From an uncultured Agrobacterium sp. (GTDB lineage Bacteria; Pseudomonadota; Alphaproteobacteria; Rhizobiales; Rhizobiaceae), in NCBI GenBank assembly GCA_913777615.1, contig CAJYTK010000004.1:308408-372407 (forward strand): 64,000 nt of DNA, written 5' to 3'. The translations under genes were made by a program, and so were the position numbers. How positions within the stretch are numbered: the stretch's first letter is position 1; the number at the start of each line of letters is the position of its first letter. Below, piece after piece: positions 18,118-26,952 of the stretch. The notes under the pieces are model-generated. The model had not been told where the DNA came from and searched no databases. It was given only the letters and a program-made list of their open reading frames with translations.

Positions 18118-18267
18118 AAGACGAGGACAGTCTGTTCGAGACCTGTCGTTGTGCTGCCGAAAATGTCGATTTCGGGAACCGGAGCGCCGCCTGCCGAGCG
18201 TCGATCAGCACCGCAAGCATGGGAAATTGCCATTTCCAGGCAGCCAACGGGGATTGTTGGATAGGCT

Positions 18268-18285
18268 GTGACATGATGCTGTAAC
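18268..18285 (+). promoter_or_regulatory. Possible Pho box upstream of glycosyltransferase
   Basis: GTGACAT-GATG-CTGTAAC matches the rhizobial PhoB consensus CTGTCAT-N4-CTGTCAT at 10 of 14 informative positions, with correct half-site spacing. It lies 70 bases before the start codon. PhoB control would fit a lipid-remodelling glycosyltransferase. Confidence 0.4.
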
Positions 18286-18354
18286 ACGTCCGTCGCATAC
18301 ACGCGAAGGCCGGTAAATCACCGGGAGTCGCAAGTGCGCGAGGGTCGGCACAGC

Positions 18355-19404
18355 ATGACCAGAATTACCATCGTCACGGATGCCTGGCATCCACAGGTCA
18401 ACGGCGTCGTCCGCTCCATCGAGAACACCAATGCCGAGCTGGAGCGCATGGGTGTGGACGTCTGCATGGTCACGCCACAAAGCTTTCACTCGATACCCTG
18501 CCCCACTTATCCGGAAATTCGTCTCTCAGTCGCAAGCTATCGTCGCGTTTCGGCAGAGATCGAGAAGGGGCAGCCGTCCTACGTCCATATTGCCACGGAA
18601 GGTCCACTCGGCTTCATGGCGCGCCGCTGGTGCATCAAGCACGGTATGCGCTTTTCAACGAGCTACCACACGCGCTTCCCGGAATATGTGGCGGCCCGCT
18701 TCCCCGTGCCGGAAAGCTGGCTCTACGCTTTCGTACGCTGGTTCCACAATGGCGGCAGCGCCTGCATGGTGGCAACGCCAAGCCTTGAGACGGAACTCCA
18801 ATCCAGGGGCGTCAAGAACCTCAAGCGCTGGAGCCGCGGCATCGACGCCAAGCTCTTCCGTCCCAGACCGAAGGACGAACGCCCCTTCGGCCTGCCCCGC
18901 CCGATTTTCATGACGATCGGCCGCGTTTCGGTGGAAAAGAACCTCCCCGAATTTCTCGATCTTGATCTGCCGGGCTCCAAGGTCGTGGTGGGCGACGGAC
19001 CCGCGCGCACCGAGCTCCAACAGAAACACCCGGACGTCCTGTTTACCGGCGTGAAGACCGGTGAAGACTTGGCAAGGGCCTATGCTCAGGCCGATGTCTT
19101 TGTCTTCCCCTCCAAAACCGATACCTTCGGCAACACCATTCTGGAAGCGCTATCGAGCGGCGTTCCCGTTGCAGCCTTTCCGGTAACCGGTCCGGTTGAT
19201 ATTCTCGGCGGTCATCCGAAAGCCGGTGCGCTGTCTGAGGATCTGCGCAAGGCCTGCCTTGCCGCGCTGGATTGCTCACCGGAAGCAGCTCTTGCGGTTT
19301 CCCGCAACTACTCCTGGGAAAAGGCGTCGCGCCAGTTCCTTGACAATGTGACCTCTGCGGCAACCAGCGGCCTCCCGGGCTTCTGCGCCGCCCATGCGCT
19401 GTGA
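18355..19404 (+). CDS. GT4 glycosyltransferase, SQD2-like lipid glycosyltransferase
   Basis: The 349-residue cytoplasmic or membrane-associated enzyme has a GT-B fold. The N-terminal acceptor domain contains TDAWHPQVNGVVRS, and the nucleotide-sugar domain contains GRVSVEKNLPEF and SKTDTFGNTILEALSSG. These are typical of the SQD2 and diacylglycerol glycosyltransferase branch of GT4. In Agrobacterium such an enzyme (Agt) makes glucosyl- and glucuronosyl-diacylglycerol when phosphate is scarce, so this gene may be that enzyme; this is inference. The ATG at 18355 is chosen over an upstream in-frame start. A possible Pho box lies upstream. Confidence 0.88.
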   Translation: MTRITIVTDAWHPQVNGVVRSIENTNAELERMGVDVCMVTPQSFHSIPCPTYPEIRLSVASYRRVSAEIEKGQPSYVHIATEGPLGFMARRWCIKHGMRFSTSYHTRFPEYVAARFPVPESWLYAFVRWFHNGGSACMVATPSLETELQSRGVKNLKRWSRGIDAKLFRPRPKDERPFGLPRPIFMTIGRVSVEKNLPEFLDLDLPGSKVVVGDGPARTELQQKHPDVLFTGVKTGEDLARAYAQADVFVFPSKTDTFGNTILEALSSGVPVAAFPVTGPVDILGGHPKAGALSEDLRKACLAALDCSPEAALAVSRNYSWEKASRQFLDNVTSAATSGLPGFCAAHAL

Positions 19405-19561
19405 GCGGATTACGAGTGAGCGGCCTGCATTTTCAGTAGACGCACGCGCCCATTACTGTCAGAAGGCGTCAGGACGCGACTGCCGTTATCTTTAGAACGG
19501 GGTCGGGCTGCTGATTGACGTCAGGCGGCTGCCGCGAGGTTACGCAGGCCGTCCTATTTAC

Positions 19562-20170
19562 TCACCACGAACCGATCAGCATATTGCCGACAAGCGGAAT
19601 AGTGCGGCTTTTGCCGTTGCTGTCGCTGACCGAGATGTCACTCTGCATCTGCTTCGGCGATTTGCGAAACCAGCCGGCGGCGATCGAGGCGAGATCGCCG
19701 ATCATGCCATGCTTGCGCCAGTCGGCAAAGCGCTTGGCCATCGCATCTGCTTCATGCTTGAAGAAGAAGTCGCCCGACTGCGAAAGGTCGTTGATGGAAG
19801 AAGCCATGGATGACAAGGGCTTCTGAAACATCTTAGCCGGAACCGAGAGACCCTGCGCGGCCTGCGGAAACGCCGGTGCCATGAAATCGATGACCCAGTC
19901 CTCCGCCTCCACCCAGCAATGGAAGTTTTCGCCAGCACCCGTCACATGCCCGTCATCGCGATGATCGGCAAAGAGCAGCATCGTGCCGCCGAGGTTATAG
20001 GCCGCCAGCCCACCCTTCGGCTTCGCCTTCACCTTGTAATGATGCTCCAGAATGAACGCGCCGAACGTGCTGAAATACATAGACGCCGTCGCCGGATCGG
20101 CGTTCTCGTTGAGAAGCAGGCTGTTGATGACACGATAGATGCGATGATAGTCGCTCTGCTTGATCAGCAT
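19562..20170 (-). CDS. DUF2026 family protein
   Basis: The 202-residue protein shows the DUF2026 pattern: YHRIYRVINSLLL at the N-terminus, an HYK motif near residue 40, and FHCWVEAEDWVIDFMAPAF in the middle. The Cys-Trp and the following acidic and aromatic residues recall cysteine-peptidase or transglutaminase-like folds, but I know of no demonstrated activity. No signal peptide or membrane segment is present. It stands alone; the 245 bases upstream carry the palindromic repeat at 20276-20360. Confidence 0.75.
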   Translation of the reverse strand: MLIKQSDYHRIYRVINSLLLNENADPATASMYFSTFGAFILEHHYKVKAKPKGGLAAYNLGGTMLLFADHRDDGHVTGAGENFHCWVEAEDWVIDFMAPAFPQAAQGLSVPAKMFQKPLSSMASSINDLSQSGDFFFKHEADAMAKRFADWRKHGMIGDLASIAAGWFRKSPKQMQSDISVSDSNGKSRTIPLVGNMLIGSW

Positions 20171-20275
20171 GATGTTTGACCTGTCATTTCAAGTTCGTAA
20201 GACGCATGCGGGCGGTAGGTCGCGATGTTGGCATGGACAAAAGACGCTCTCTCCCGCGCCGCCAATTCCTCTGCC

Positions 20276-20360
20276 GTCATCCTCGGCCTTGAGCCGAGGA
20301 TCCACAAAGTCACCGTCAAGCGCTTCCAAACATGGATCCTCGCCTCAGGGCGAGGATGAC
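20276..20360. repeat. Bipartite palindromic repeat element
   Basis: Two perfect nine-base-pair hairpins, ATCCTCGGC...GCCGAGGAT (20279-20301) and ATCCTCGCC...GGCGAGGAT (20336-20357), are flanked by outer GTCATCCTCG and CGAGGATGAC, which are themselves complementary. A related single hairpin occurs at 24632-24654. This looks like a REP or RIME-type mosaic element of rhizobia. Confidence 0.7.
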
Positions 20361-20415
20361 GCAGAGCGTGGAGTGACGGACTTACGGACTTACGCGTGCC
20401 TCAACTTCACACCGA

Positions 20416-21840
20416 CTACCGCTTCTTCGCCTTGTGCTCGAACGGATTGTCGGAGCCGCGATAATGCACCCGGATCGGTACGCCCGGCATATCGAAATCC
20501 TTGCGCAGACCATTGACGAGGTAGCGCGTGTAGGATTCCGGAATAGCCTCAGGCCGGGTGCAGGAAATCATGAAGGCCGGTGGGCGAGCCTTGACCTGCG
20601 TCATGTATTTCAGGCGCAGACGACGGCCCGATACAGCCGGTGGCGGATGCTGGGTGACCTGCATATCCAGCCAACGGTTAAGCTTGGCGGTGGAGATGCG
20701 GCGGTTCCAGACCTTGTCGGTGTCGATGATGTTCTGCATCAGCCGGTCGAGGCCGTAGCCCGTCTGGCCGGAAATCGGCACCGCGCGAATGCCGCGCGCC
20801 TGTGGCAGAAGGCGCTCGGTCTTTTCGCGCAGATCGGCAAGAAATGCCTGCGCGTCTCCCACCAGATCCCACTTGTTAAAGGCCAGAACCGCAGCGCGGC
20901 CTTCGCGAATGACCAGATCGACGAGCTGCAGATCCTGCTTTTCGAAAGGAATGGTCGAATCGAAGACGATGACGACGGTTTCGGCAAAGCGGATGGAGCG
21001 CAGCGAATCCGCCACCGAAAGCTTCTCGAGCTTCTCCGTCACCTTCGCCTTGCGACGCATACCGGCCGTGTCGAACATCTTGATGGTGCGGCCGCGCCAG
21101 TCCCATTCGACCGAAATACTGTCACGCGTGATACCGGCTTCCGGGCCGGTCAGAAGACGGTCTTCACCGAGGAAGCGGTTGATCAGCGTCGACTTGCCAG
21201 CATTCGGACGGCCAATAATCGCCACACGCAGTGGCTTGGTATCGTCATAGGCGGGCTCGTAATCTTCGTCTTCTTCCTCGTCGCCGGAAAGCACGACATC
21301 GGTTTCGGCCTCTTCGAAAGCGTCGTCCGGCGGAAAAGCAACATCTTCCCCAATAGCGGCAACGATGGCATCGCGCAGATCGATCATACCCTGACCATGC
21401 TCGGCGGAAATCGGGCATGGCTCGCCAAGACCGAGCGTATAGGCGTCATAGAAACCGCCGTCCGAGCCACGCGCTTCGGACTTGTTGGCAACGAGCACGA
21501 CGGGCTTTCCGCGACGGCGCAACATTTCACCCAGCGTTTCGTCGGCAGGAGTAAGGCCATATTTGGCGTCCACGACGAAGAGCGTCAGATCGGCTTCCTC
21601 GATCGCCTCTTCCGTTTGCGCCCACATGCGGCCCTGCAGCGTCTCCGGTGCGGACTGCTCGAGACCTGCGGTATCGATGATGGTGAAACGCAGGTCTATG
21701 AGCTTTGCGTCGCCCGGACGACGGTCGCGGGTAACACCCGGCGTGTCGTCCACGAGCGCCAGCTTCTTTCCGACCAGACGGTTGAAAAGCGTGGATTTGC
21801 CGACATTCGGACGTCCGACGATGGCGACGGTGAAAGTCAT
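20416..21840 (-). CDS. der: Ribosome biogenesis GTPase Der (EngA)
   Basis: The 474-residue protein contains two tandem GTPase domains, with P-loops GRPNVGKST at 9-17 and GRPNAGKST at 210-218, DTAG switch II motifs after each, and NKSE and NKWD guanine-specificity motifs. A strongly acidic linker (about 174-200) joins them, and a KH-like domain forms the C-terminus. Der is an essential factor in 50S ribosomal subunit maturation. It lies 132 bases downstream of the YfgM-like gene on the same strand, an arrangement often seen in proteobacteria (yfgM-bamB-der in E. coli), here without bamB. Confidence 0.97.
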   Translation of the reverse strand: MTFTVAIVGRPNVGKSTLFNRLVGKKLALVDDTPGVTRDRRPGDAKLIDLRFTIIDTAGLEQSAPETLQGRMWAQTEEAIEEADLTLFVVDAKYGLTPADETLGEMLRRRGKPVVLVANKSEARGSDGGFYDAYTLGLGEPCPISAEHGQGMIDLRDAIVAAIGEDVAFPPDDAFEEAETDVVLSGDEEEDEDYEPAYDDTKPLRVAIIGRPNAGKSTLINRFLGEDRLLTGPEAGITRDSISVEWDWRGRTIKMFDTAGMRRKAKVTEKLEKLSVADSLRSIRFAETVVIVFDSTIPFEKQDLQLVDLVIREGRAAVLAFNKWDLVGDAQAFLADLREKTERLLPQARGIRAVPISGQTGYGLDRLMQNIIDTDKVWNRRISTAKLNRWLDMQVTQHPPPAVSGRRLRLKYMTQVKARPPAFMISCTRPEAIPESYTRYLVNGLRKDFDMPGVPIRVHYRGSDNPFEHKAKKR

Positions 21841-21972
21841 GATAGTGCCCTAACTTCTATAGCGTCGGACCGGAAACCCAACGGGCTCCGGTCCGACGCC
21901 TTCAACAGAAAACCTTTGCAGCACGTCATGCCCCACCCATGGGCCAAGCAACGTGCCGCAGGAAATGAGAAT

Positions 21973-22644
21973 TTACGCTGCCTTGCCGGATGCGGCAATA
22001 TTATCGAGCATGATCTGCGCGCGTTGCGCGACATTGCGTGGTGCCTGAGCATCGCCGGTAATGAGTTCGAACCACTGCTTTGCCTGGGCAAAGTTACCGG
22101 CCTTGTAAGCAGCAAGACCAAGCGCTTCGCGTGCCGAATTGCGCAGCGGCTGAGCATCATCCGAGAGGGCTTCTGCTTGCGCTGAAACCTGCTCGTAGGT
22201 GCCATTATCAACGAGGAGCCACGCCGCGCGCACCTTGGCGATGTCACGGAAAATCTGGGGCGCGCTGGTATCGTTGCCAATTGCGGTAAACGCAGCGACA
22301 GCTCCGGCGGTGTCGCCCTTCTGTGCCAAAAGCGTGGCCGCACGGAACTTGGCCAGAACCGGATACGAACCGTGGCCCGCCGTTTCCAGATCGGACAGGG
22401 CCTTCAGCGCTTCGTCGTTCTTTCCTTCGGAAGCAAGCTTCAAGGCGTTGGCGAACTGGTCACCGGAAGCCGAGGCACGGCTGTTGCTCCAATATTCGTA
22501 GATGCCGGCGCCAGCGGAAGCCAGAACGATCAAAATGGCGGCGCCAATCACGACCGCACCATAACGTCCCCAGAAATTGCTCAACCGCTCGGAGCGGATC
22601 TGCTCGTTCACTTCGCGGATGAAGCTGTCATTCTCGTGCGCCAT
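21973..22644 (-). CDS. YfgM-like tetratricopeptide membrane protein
   Basis: The 223-residue protein has a short cytoplasmic N-terminus, one transmembrane segment at about 28-49, and a periplasmic TPR_21 region with Ala-rich helical repeats. YfgM-type proteins are inner-membrane, periplasm-facing proteins thought to act with the Sec machinery and periplasmic chaperones. The ATG at 22644 is chosen because GGAG is six bases upstream; the longer frame to 22743 has no such site. It sits upstream of der and is probably co-transcribed with it. Confidence 0.88.
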   Translation of the reverse strand: MAHENDSFIREVNEQIRSERLSNFWGRYGAVVIGAAILIVLASAGAGIYEYWSNSRASASGDQFANALKLASEGKNDEALKALSDLETAGHGSYPVLAKFRAATLLAQKGDTAGAVAAFTAIGNDTSAPQIFRDIAKVRAAWLLVDNGTYEQVSAQAEALSDDAQPLRNSAREALGLAAYKAGNFAQAKQWFELITGDAQAPRNVAQRAQIMLDNIAASGKAA

Positions 22645-22726
22645 CGAATTCTCCGTTACCCGCACCGAGAGGCGAACGCCGATCGGTCTGCGGACATGCC
22701 AAGGCAATCTTGTTGCGGCAAGCCGC

Positions 22727-22758
22727 AAAAAGGCCAACCACATTTATTGGTGGGCCTT
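22727..22758 (-). terminator. Intrinsic terminator after NnrU gene
   Basis: On the minus strand AAGGCC-C-ACCA pairs with TGGT-T-GGCCTT around a seven-base loop and is followed by a run of T. It separates the nnrU-like gene from the downstream yfgM-der transcript. Confidence 0.7.
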
Positions 22759-22801
22759 CTAGCCTATTTTCCTTGAGATGTAAGGGGGAAACGTCAGTTT
22801 C

Positions 22802-23386
22802 CTACATCGCAATCGGCTGGACGCCAATCAACCATTCGTGCAGCTTCCAGATGAAAGCGGCCCACAGCACGACGCCGAGAAGCACCGCGATCAAATCGTA
22901 ACGCGCCGCAACGAACGGACGAACGAGATTTTCGCCCGCACGCGCACGTCGCTTCAGGAATATCCGCATCACCACGCCCCAAGCGAGGAACGAGGCAAAC
23001 AGAATGACAGACGATGTTTCGCCATTGGCGAGAAGATGCGCAAAAGCCCAGATCTTCACCGACAGCACCAGTGGATGCTTCGTCTTCGCCACGATGTGCC
23101 CGGCTGGCAAGGCACTCGCCACAAGACAGATCATCGCAATGAGCATCAGCGTCACGGCAATATGCGCCATCCAGACTGGCGGGTAATATAGCATCCCCGT
23201 AACCTGTCGCGCTTCATTGAAGGCGTAGGCAATGAAAACGATGGTGAGAACGCTGACGACCGAATAGACGCCCTTGAAGGGCTTTTCGCCCAGCCCGTCG
23301 ATCAGACGCGCACGAAACGCTGGAGCAACCAGCCTGAGAGAATGGGTGGCGAAGAACAGGATGAGGGAAACGACGAGCAGAAGCAT
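22802..23386 (-). CDS. NnrU family membrane protein
   Basis: The 194-residue protein is very hydrophobic, with about five to six membrane helices and the NnrU pattern: THSLRL near the N-terminus, a central HPLVLSVKIWAFAHLLANG stretch and FLAWGVVMR. NnrU was first linked to nitrite and nitric oxide respiration in rhizobia, but most family members have no known function; the fold is shared with isoprenylcysteine methyltransferase-like proteins. No nitric oxide reductase genes lie nearby, although a pseudoazurin with an FNR-type box lies 18 kb away. It is divergent from the polysaccharide deacetylase gene. Confidence 0.88.
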   Translation of the reverse strand: MLLLVVSLILFFATHSLRLVAPAFRARLIDGLGEKPFKGVYSVVSVLTIVFIAYAFNEARQVTGMLYYPPVWMAHIAVTLMLIAMICLVASALPAGHIVAKTKHPLVLSVKIWAFAHLLANGETSSVILFASFLAWGVVMRIFLKRRARAGENLVRPFVAARYDLIAVLLGVVLWAAFIWKLHEWLIGVQPIAM

Positions 23387-23524
23387 GTGGGCGTCCTTGC
23401 GCGGAAGGGAAGATAATCTTTTGACAATGAGTTATGGCTAAATCCCCCGAAAAGCCAGTCAAATCAAAGCTTCGCCTTATTCCAAGCTCAAAAGGCCGCT
23501 TTTGAAAATTCTGCGTGGTTCCTG

Positions 23525-24517
23525 ATGTTGCGTTCGCTTGCCCTCCTGCCCCTCCTCCTTGCCTCTGCGTCGATAGCGCAGGCGGAAGATGTGCAAGCGT
23601 CACCCAGGCCAAAGCAGTTGGTGCTGGTATCCTTTGATGGCGCAGGCGACAACGCGCTCTGGCAAAGAAGCCGCGCGACCGCCAAGGAAGTCGGCGCGCA
23701 TTTCACCTATTTTCTTGCCTGCACGCTGGTGATGGACCGCAAGACCAGCGCCAAGAGCTATCAGGGCCCCGGCCAGAAACTCGGCCGCTCCAATGTCGGC
23801 TTCGGCCAGTCGGTGGAAGAGGTGGCAACGCGCCTGCGACACATCTGGGACGCTCACCAGGAAGGCCACGAAATCGCCAACCACACCTGCGGCCATTTCG
23901 ATGGCGGCAACTGGACGGCGGATCAATGGGACGCAGAATTTACCACCTTCACCAGCACGCTTGGAAACGCCTGGGCGGCAATCGGCAAGAAGGATGAGGA
24001 GCCGCAGGGCTGGCACGATTTCGTGCGGGGCATCAATGGCTTTCGCGCACCCTATCTATCGCAGAGCGATGCCCTCACCGCAGCCCAGAAGAAGCACGGC
24101 TTCGTCTTCGACGCCACCAGCATCACCAAAGGACCGGCATGGCCCATCCGCAAGGACGGCATCGAACATTTCGGCCTGCCGCTGATCCCTGAAGGACCGG
24201 GCGACCGGCCGATCATCGCCATGGATTACAATCTCTTCGTCCGCCACTCCATGGCGATCGAAACGCCCGCCAAGTCAGCCGAGTTCGAAGAGCGCGCCTA
24301 CAAGGCTTTCCGCGCCGCCTTCGACAAGCAATACGAGGGCGAACGCATTCCGCTCCAGCTCGGCTTCCATTTCGTCAAGATGAACGGCGGTGCCTATTGG
24401 AACGCCTATGAGCGCCTGCTGCGGGAAGTCTGCAAAAAGGATGATGTCGCCTGCGTCAGCTATGAAGAGGCGATGCCGATGATCGACGCGCGGCGTAAGG
24501 AAAAGTCGCAAGGGTGA
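23525..24517 (+). CDS. Secreted polysaccharide deacetylase
   Basis: The 330-residue protein has a signal peptide at 1-20 (ASIAQA) and a NodB-homology fold. Probable catalytic and metal residues are Asp38 and Asp42 in SFDGAGDN, and His120 and His124 in EIANHTCGHFDGG. A FRAPY motif follows near residue 180. These match periplasmic carbohydrate esterase 4 enzymes that deacetylate peptidoglycan or exopolysaccharide; the substrate cannot be determined here. No clear ribosome binding site precedes the ATG. Confidence 0.9.
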   Translation: MLRSLALLPLLLASASIAQAEDVQASPRPKQLVLVSFDGAGDNALWQRSRATAKEVGAHFTYFLACTLVMDRKTSAKSYQGPGQKLGRSNVGFGQSVEEVATRLRHIWDAHQEGHEIANHTCGHFDGGNWTADQWDAEFTTFTSTLGNAWAAIGKKDEEPQGWHDFVRGINGFRAPYLSQSDALTAAQKKHGFVFDATSITKGPAWPIRKDGIEHFGLPLIPEGPGDRPIIAMDYNLFVRHSMAIETPAKSAEFEERAYKAFRAAFDKQYEGERIPLQLGFHFVKMNGGAYWNAYERLLREVCKKDDVACVSYEEAMPMIDARRKEKSQG

Positions 24518-24630
24518 GAGAGCATTAGCGGTAGGTTTCGCGCCTGTCCGCTGCATGGCGCAGAAGAACAGACGACCATTTCCGCGCGATGGTCGTGCGT
24601 TACCCGACCATTCGTAACCGTTGAAACAAA

Positions 24631-24655
24631 AATCCTCGGGTCGAGCCCGAGGATC
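24631..24655. repeat. Palindromic repeat, single-hairpin copy
   Basis: ATCCTCGGG (24632-24640) pairs with CCCGAGGAT (24646-24654). It shares the ATCCTCGG core with the bipartite element at 20276-20360 and lies between the convergent deacetylase and bacA genes, where it could also act as a terminator. Confidence 0.55.
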
Positions 24656-24688
24656 AAGAAAAGACAGCATTAAGGGCTTCAACCCACG

Positions 24689-25960
24689 TTATGTGGGCTT
24701 ATTTGCAGCCAACTCGCCCTCTTCAGCTTCACGCTTCAAATAGCGCTGGTCGATTTCCGGCAAAGGCTTGTCATCAATGGCCGCTTCAAATGCCTTCAAG
24801 CGTTTATGGATCGAGAGCAGCTCGATGATCGTGGTCCAGGAGTTCACCAGATACTGGAACGAATTGCTGACCTGACCGAAAGCGGTCGCGATCTGTTGAT
24901 AGATACCGTAGGTGATCTTGCCGGCAACGATGGTCGGGACCAGCATCAGCAGCAGGAACACGGCATCTGCCTGAATGTAGAAATACCGCGCGACATTAAA
25001 GTACAGATAGTGCCAATACATACGGAAATAGTTCTTCCGCACATTTGAGAAGAGCTGCTTGACCGTGATCGGGTCGGCCCTGTCAGCATGGTCTTCACCG
25101 TAGACAAGCTCTTTACGATAAGCGGCTTCGACACGTTGGTTGCGGAAGTTAAGCCCCGGCAGTTTGATACCGACCGTTGCCAGCAACACGGTGCCGAAGG
25201 CAGACCAGAGGATGGCAAGCCAGAACAGCGCGTGCGGCACCTCGCCGATGATCGGCAACTCGCTCACATAGCTCGAAAGCCCAAACAGAATTGGTAGAAA
25301 CACGACCAGTGTCATGACGGAATTGATCAGCGTGATGCCAAGGCCTTCCAGGGTAGCCGAGAAGCGCATTGTGTCTTCTTGCACACGCTGGGATGCACCT
25401 TCGATATGACGCAGCTTCTCCCACTTCGACATGTAAAAATCATTCATCGCCGTGCGCCAGCGGAAGATATAATGGCTGGTGAAGAAGTCGGTCAGGATCG
25501 ACACCGCCATGCTGAAAAAGACAAGCTTCGCGAAGACGATCTGCAGGCTGTAGAAATCCCAGGTGGTGATACCGGGTTGCTTGCTGAGCGCATTCTGCAA
25601 AAGGTCACCAAAGGGGCGGCGGAAGTTGTTGATGACGACTGTGACCTGGACACCGAAATAGGTGACGGCAATGATCAGAAGCGAGCCCCAGACAGACCAA
25701 TATTTCCACGGATGCTCCCGTGCAACGATGGTCCAGAACAGACCGAAAGCTGCAAGGCAAAGCGCCAGATATGAATAGAAAAAGAGATTTGCTGGAACGA
25801 GGAAATAGGTGAGATCGTAGGGTTCCTGCTCAGGCATCACGTAGCCAAGAGAACGCCCCCACGGATCGACAACAAAATACCAGCCTAAGATCGCAACCAG
25901 CGCCCAAACAATGGCAGAGGTAAAAAACAGCTTGGGTTTGGGAAAGAAGGAATGAAACAC
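24689..25960 (-). CDS. bacA: SbmA/BacA family peptide transporter
   Basis: The 423-residue inner-membrane protein has about seven to eight membrane segments and the SbmA_BacA family pattern, including PWGRSLGYVMPEQ, RWRTAMNDFYM and EGASQRVQEDTM. BacA/SbmA proteins are proton-driven importers of peptides and peptide antibiotics. In rhizobia and Brucella, BacA is needed for chronic host infection, protection from host antimicrobial peptides, and very-long-chain fatty acid modification of lipid A. It is monocistronic, with a 184-base gap before the map gene. Confidence 0.95.
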   Translation of the reverse strand: MFHSFFPKPKLFFTSAIVWALVAILGWYFVVDPWGRSLGYVMPEQEPYDLTYFLVPANLFFYSYLALCLAAFGLFWTIVAREHPWKYWSVWGSLLIIAVTYFGVQVTVVINNFRRPFGDLLQNALSKQPGITTWDFYSLQIVFAKLVFFSMAVSILTDFFTSHYIFRWRTAMNDFYMSKWEKLRHIEGASQRVQEDTMRFSATLEGLGITLINSVMTLVVFLPILFGLSSYVSELPIIGEVPHALFWLAILWSAFGTVLLATVGIKLPGLNFRNQRVEAAYRKELVYGEDHADRADPITVKQLFSNVRKNYFRMYWHYLYFNVARYFYIQADAVFLLLMLVPTIVAGKITYGIYQQIATAFGQVSNSFQYLVNSWTTIIELLSIHKRLKAFEAAIDDKPLPEIDQRYLKREAEEGELAANKPT

Positions 25961-26144
25961 GTTCGAACTCTCGCGAGCTTGAGATCAGCCATTATTGGCG
26001 AAGCAGATTTGGGGAGAAATTAGGCCAGAGATTTGCACGACGCAATGCAGCAAACGCTAAGTTACGAAGATGTAAGGCAAAACGGGCAAGTTTGGCTTGA
26101 TCATTACGACAGCACTACAGCGCAGCCGTGCAACAGAATTCCTT

Positions 26145-26897
26145 TTACTCGGCAAGCGTCAGGATCAGCGGTCCGTTTTTGGTGGCCACCACCGTATGTT
26201 CGAACTGCACGGTCGGTGCGCTCGGGTCGCTGAACAGCGTCCACGGATCGTCATCGCCATCCTCGGCCCAATAGGCGCCCATGGAGAGGAACGGCTCGAC
26301 GGTAAACACCAGGCCTTCCGTCATGATCCGGGTTTCATCCTTGTCCGGCCAGGTGGCAAGTTCCTTCGGCTCCTCATGGAGCGAGCGACCAATGCCGTGG
26401 CTGGCGAGATTGGTGATCAGCGTATAGCGGTTCTTCTTGGCGAAAGCCCCGATGGAGTTGCCGATGTCAGCAAGCGGGCGGCCAGCTTTGACCTGTTGCA
26501 AGCCGGTCCACATGGCGCGCTTGCCATCGCGGCAAAGACGCTCGATCTCCTTCTTGACCGGCGGCACCGCAAAGGACGAGCCGGTATCGCCAAAGAAGCC
26601 ATCTTTGACGGCGGAGACATCGATGTTGACGAGATCGCCCGCCTTGATGATACGCGAACCGGGAATGCCGTGAGCCACTTCCTCATTGACGCTGATGCAG
26701 GTGGCGCCCGGAAACTGGTAGCAGAATTCCGGTGCCGACTGCGCGCCATTGCTTTCCAGGATATTGCGACCGATGGCGTCGAGTTCGGCGGTGGTGATCC
26801 CCGGCTCAAGCGCGTCGGCCATGGTCTGCATCGCAAGCGCGCAAATCCGGCCAACATCCTTCAGCTTGTCGAGCTCTTCTTCCGTCGAGATAACCAT
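26145..26897 (-). CDS. map: Type I methionine aminopeptidase
   Basis: The 250-residue enzyme removes the initiator methionine from nascent proteins. The pita-bread-fold metal ligands are visible: Asp in NIDVSAVKDG and GDTGSSF, His in SHGIGRSLHEEP, Glu in VEPFLSMG, and Glu in the C-terminal FEHTVV. The length matches bacterial MetAP type Ia/Ib. The flavin monooxygenase gene lies upstream on the same strand, but a hairpin lies between them. Confidence 0.95.
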   Translation of the reverse strand: MVISTEEELDKLKDVGRICALAMQTMADALEPGITTAELDAIGRNILESNGAQSAPEFCYQFPGATCISVNEEVAHGIPGSRIIKAGDLVNIDVSAVKDGFFGDTGSSFAVPPVKKEIERLCRDGKRAMWTGLQQVKAGRPLADIGNSIGAFAKKNRYTLITNLASHGIGRSLHEEPKELATWPDKDETRIMTEGLVFTVEPFLSMGAYWAEDGDDDPWTLFSDPSAPTVQFEHTVVATKNGPLILTLAE

Positions 26898-26932
26898 TCT
26901 GCGTCCATATCCTGCGCAATGTCTTCGGCAAA

Positions 26933-26950
26933 GGGCGCCAAAAAGCGCCC
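26933..26950 (-). terminator. Hairpin after LLM monooxygenase gene
   Basis: GGGCGC (26933-26938) pairs with GCGCCC (26945-26950) three bases after the stop codon. On the minus strand the loop is T-rich, but only TTT follows the stem, so termination may be partial. Confidence 0.4.
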
Positions 26951-26952
26951 GC

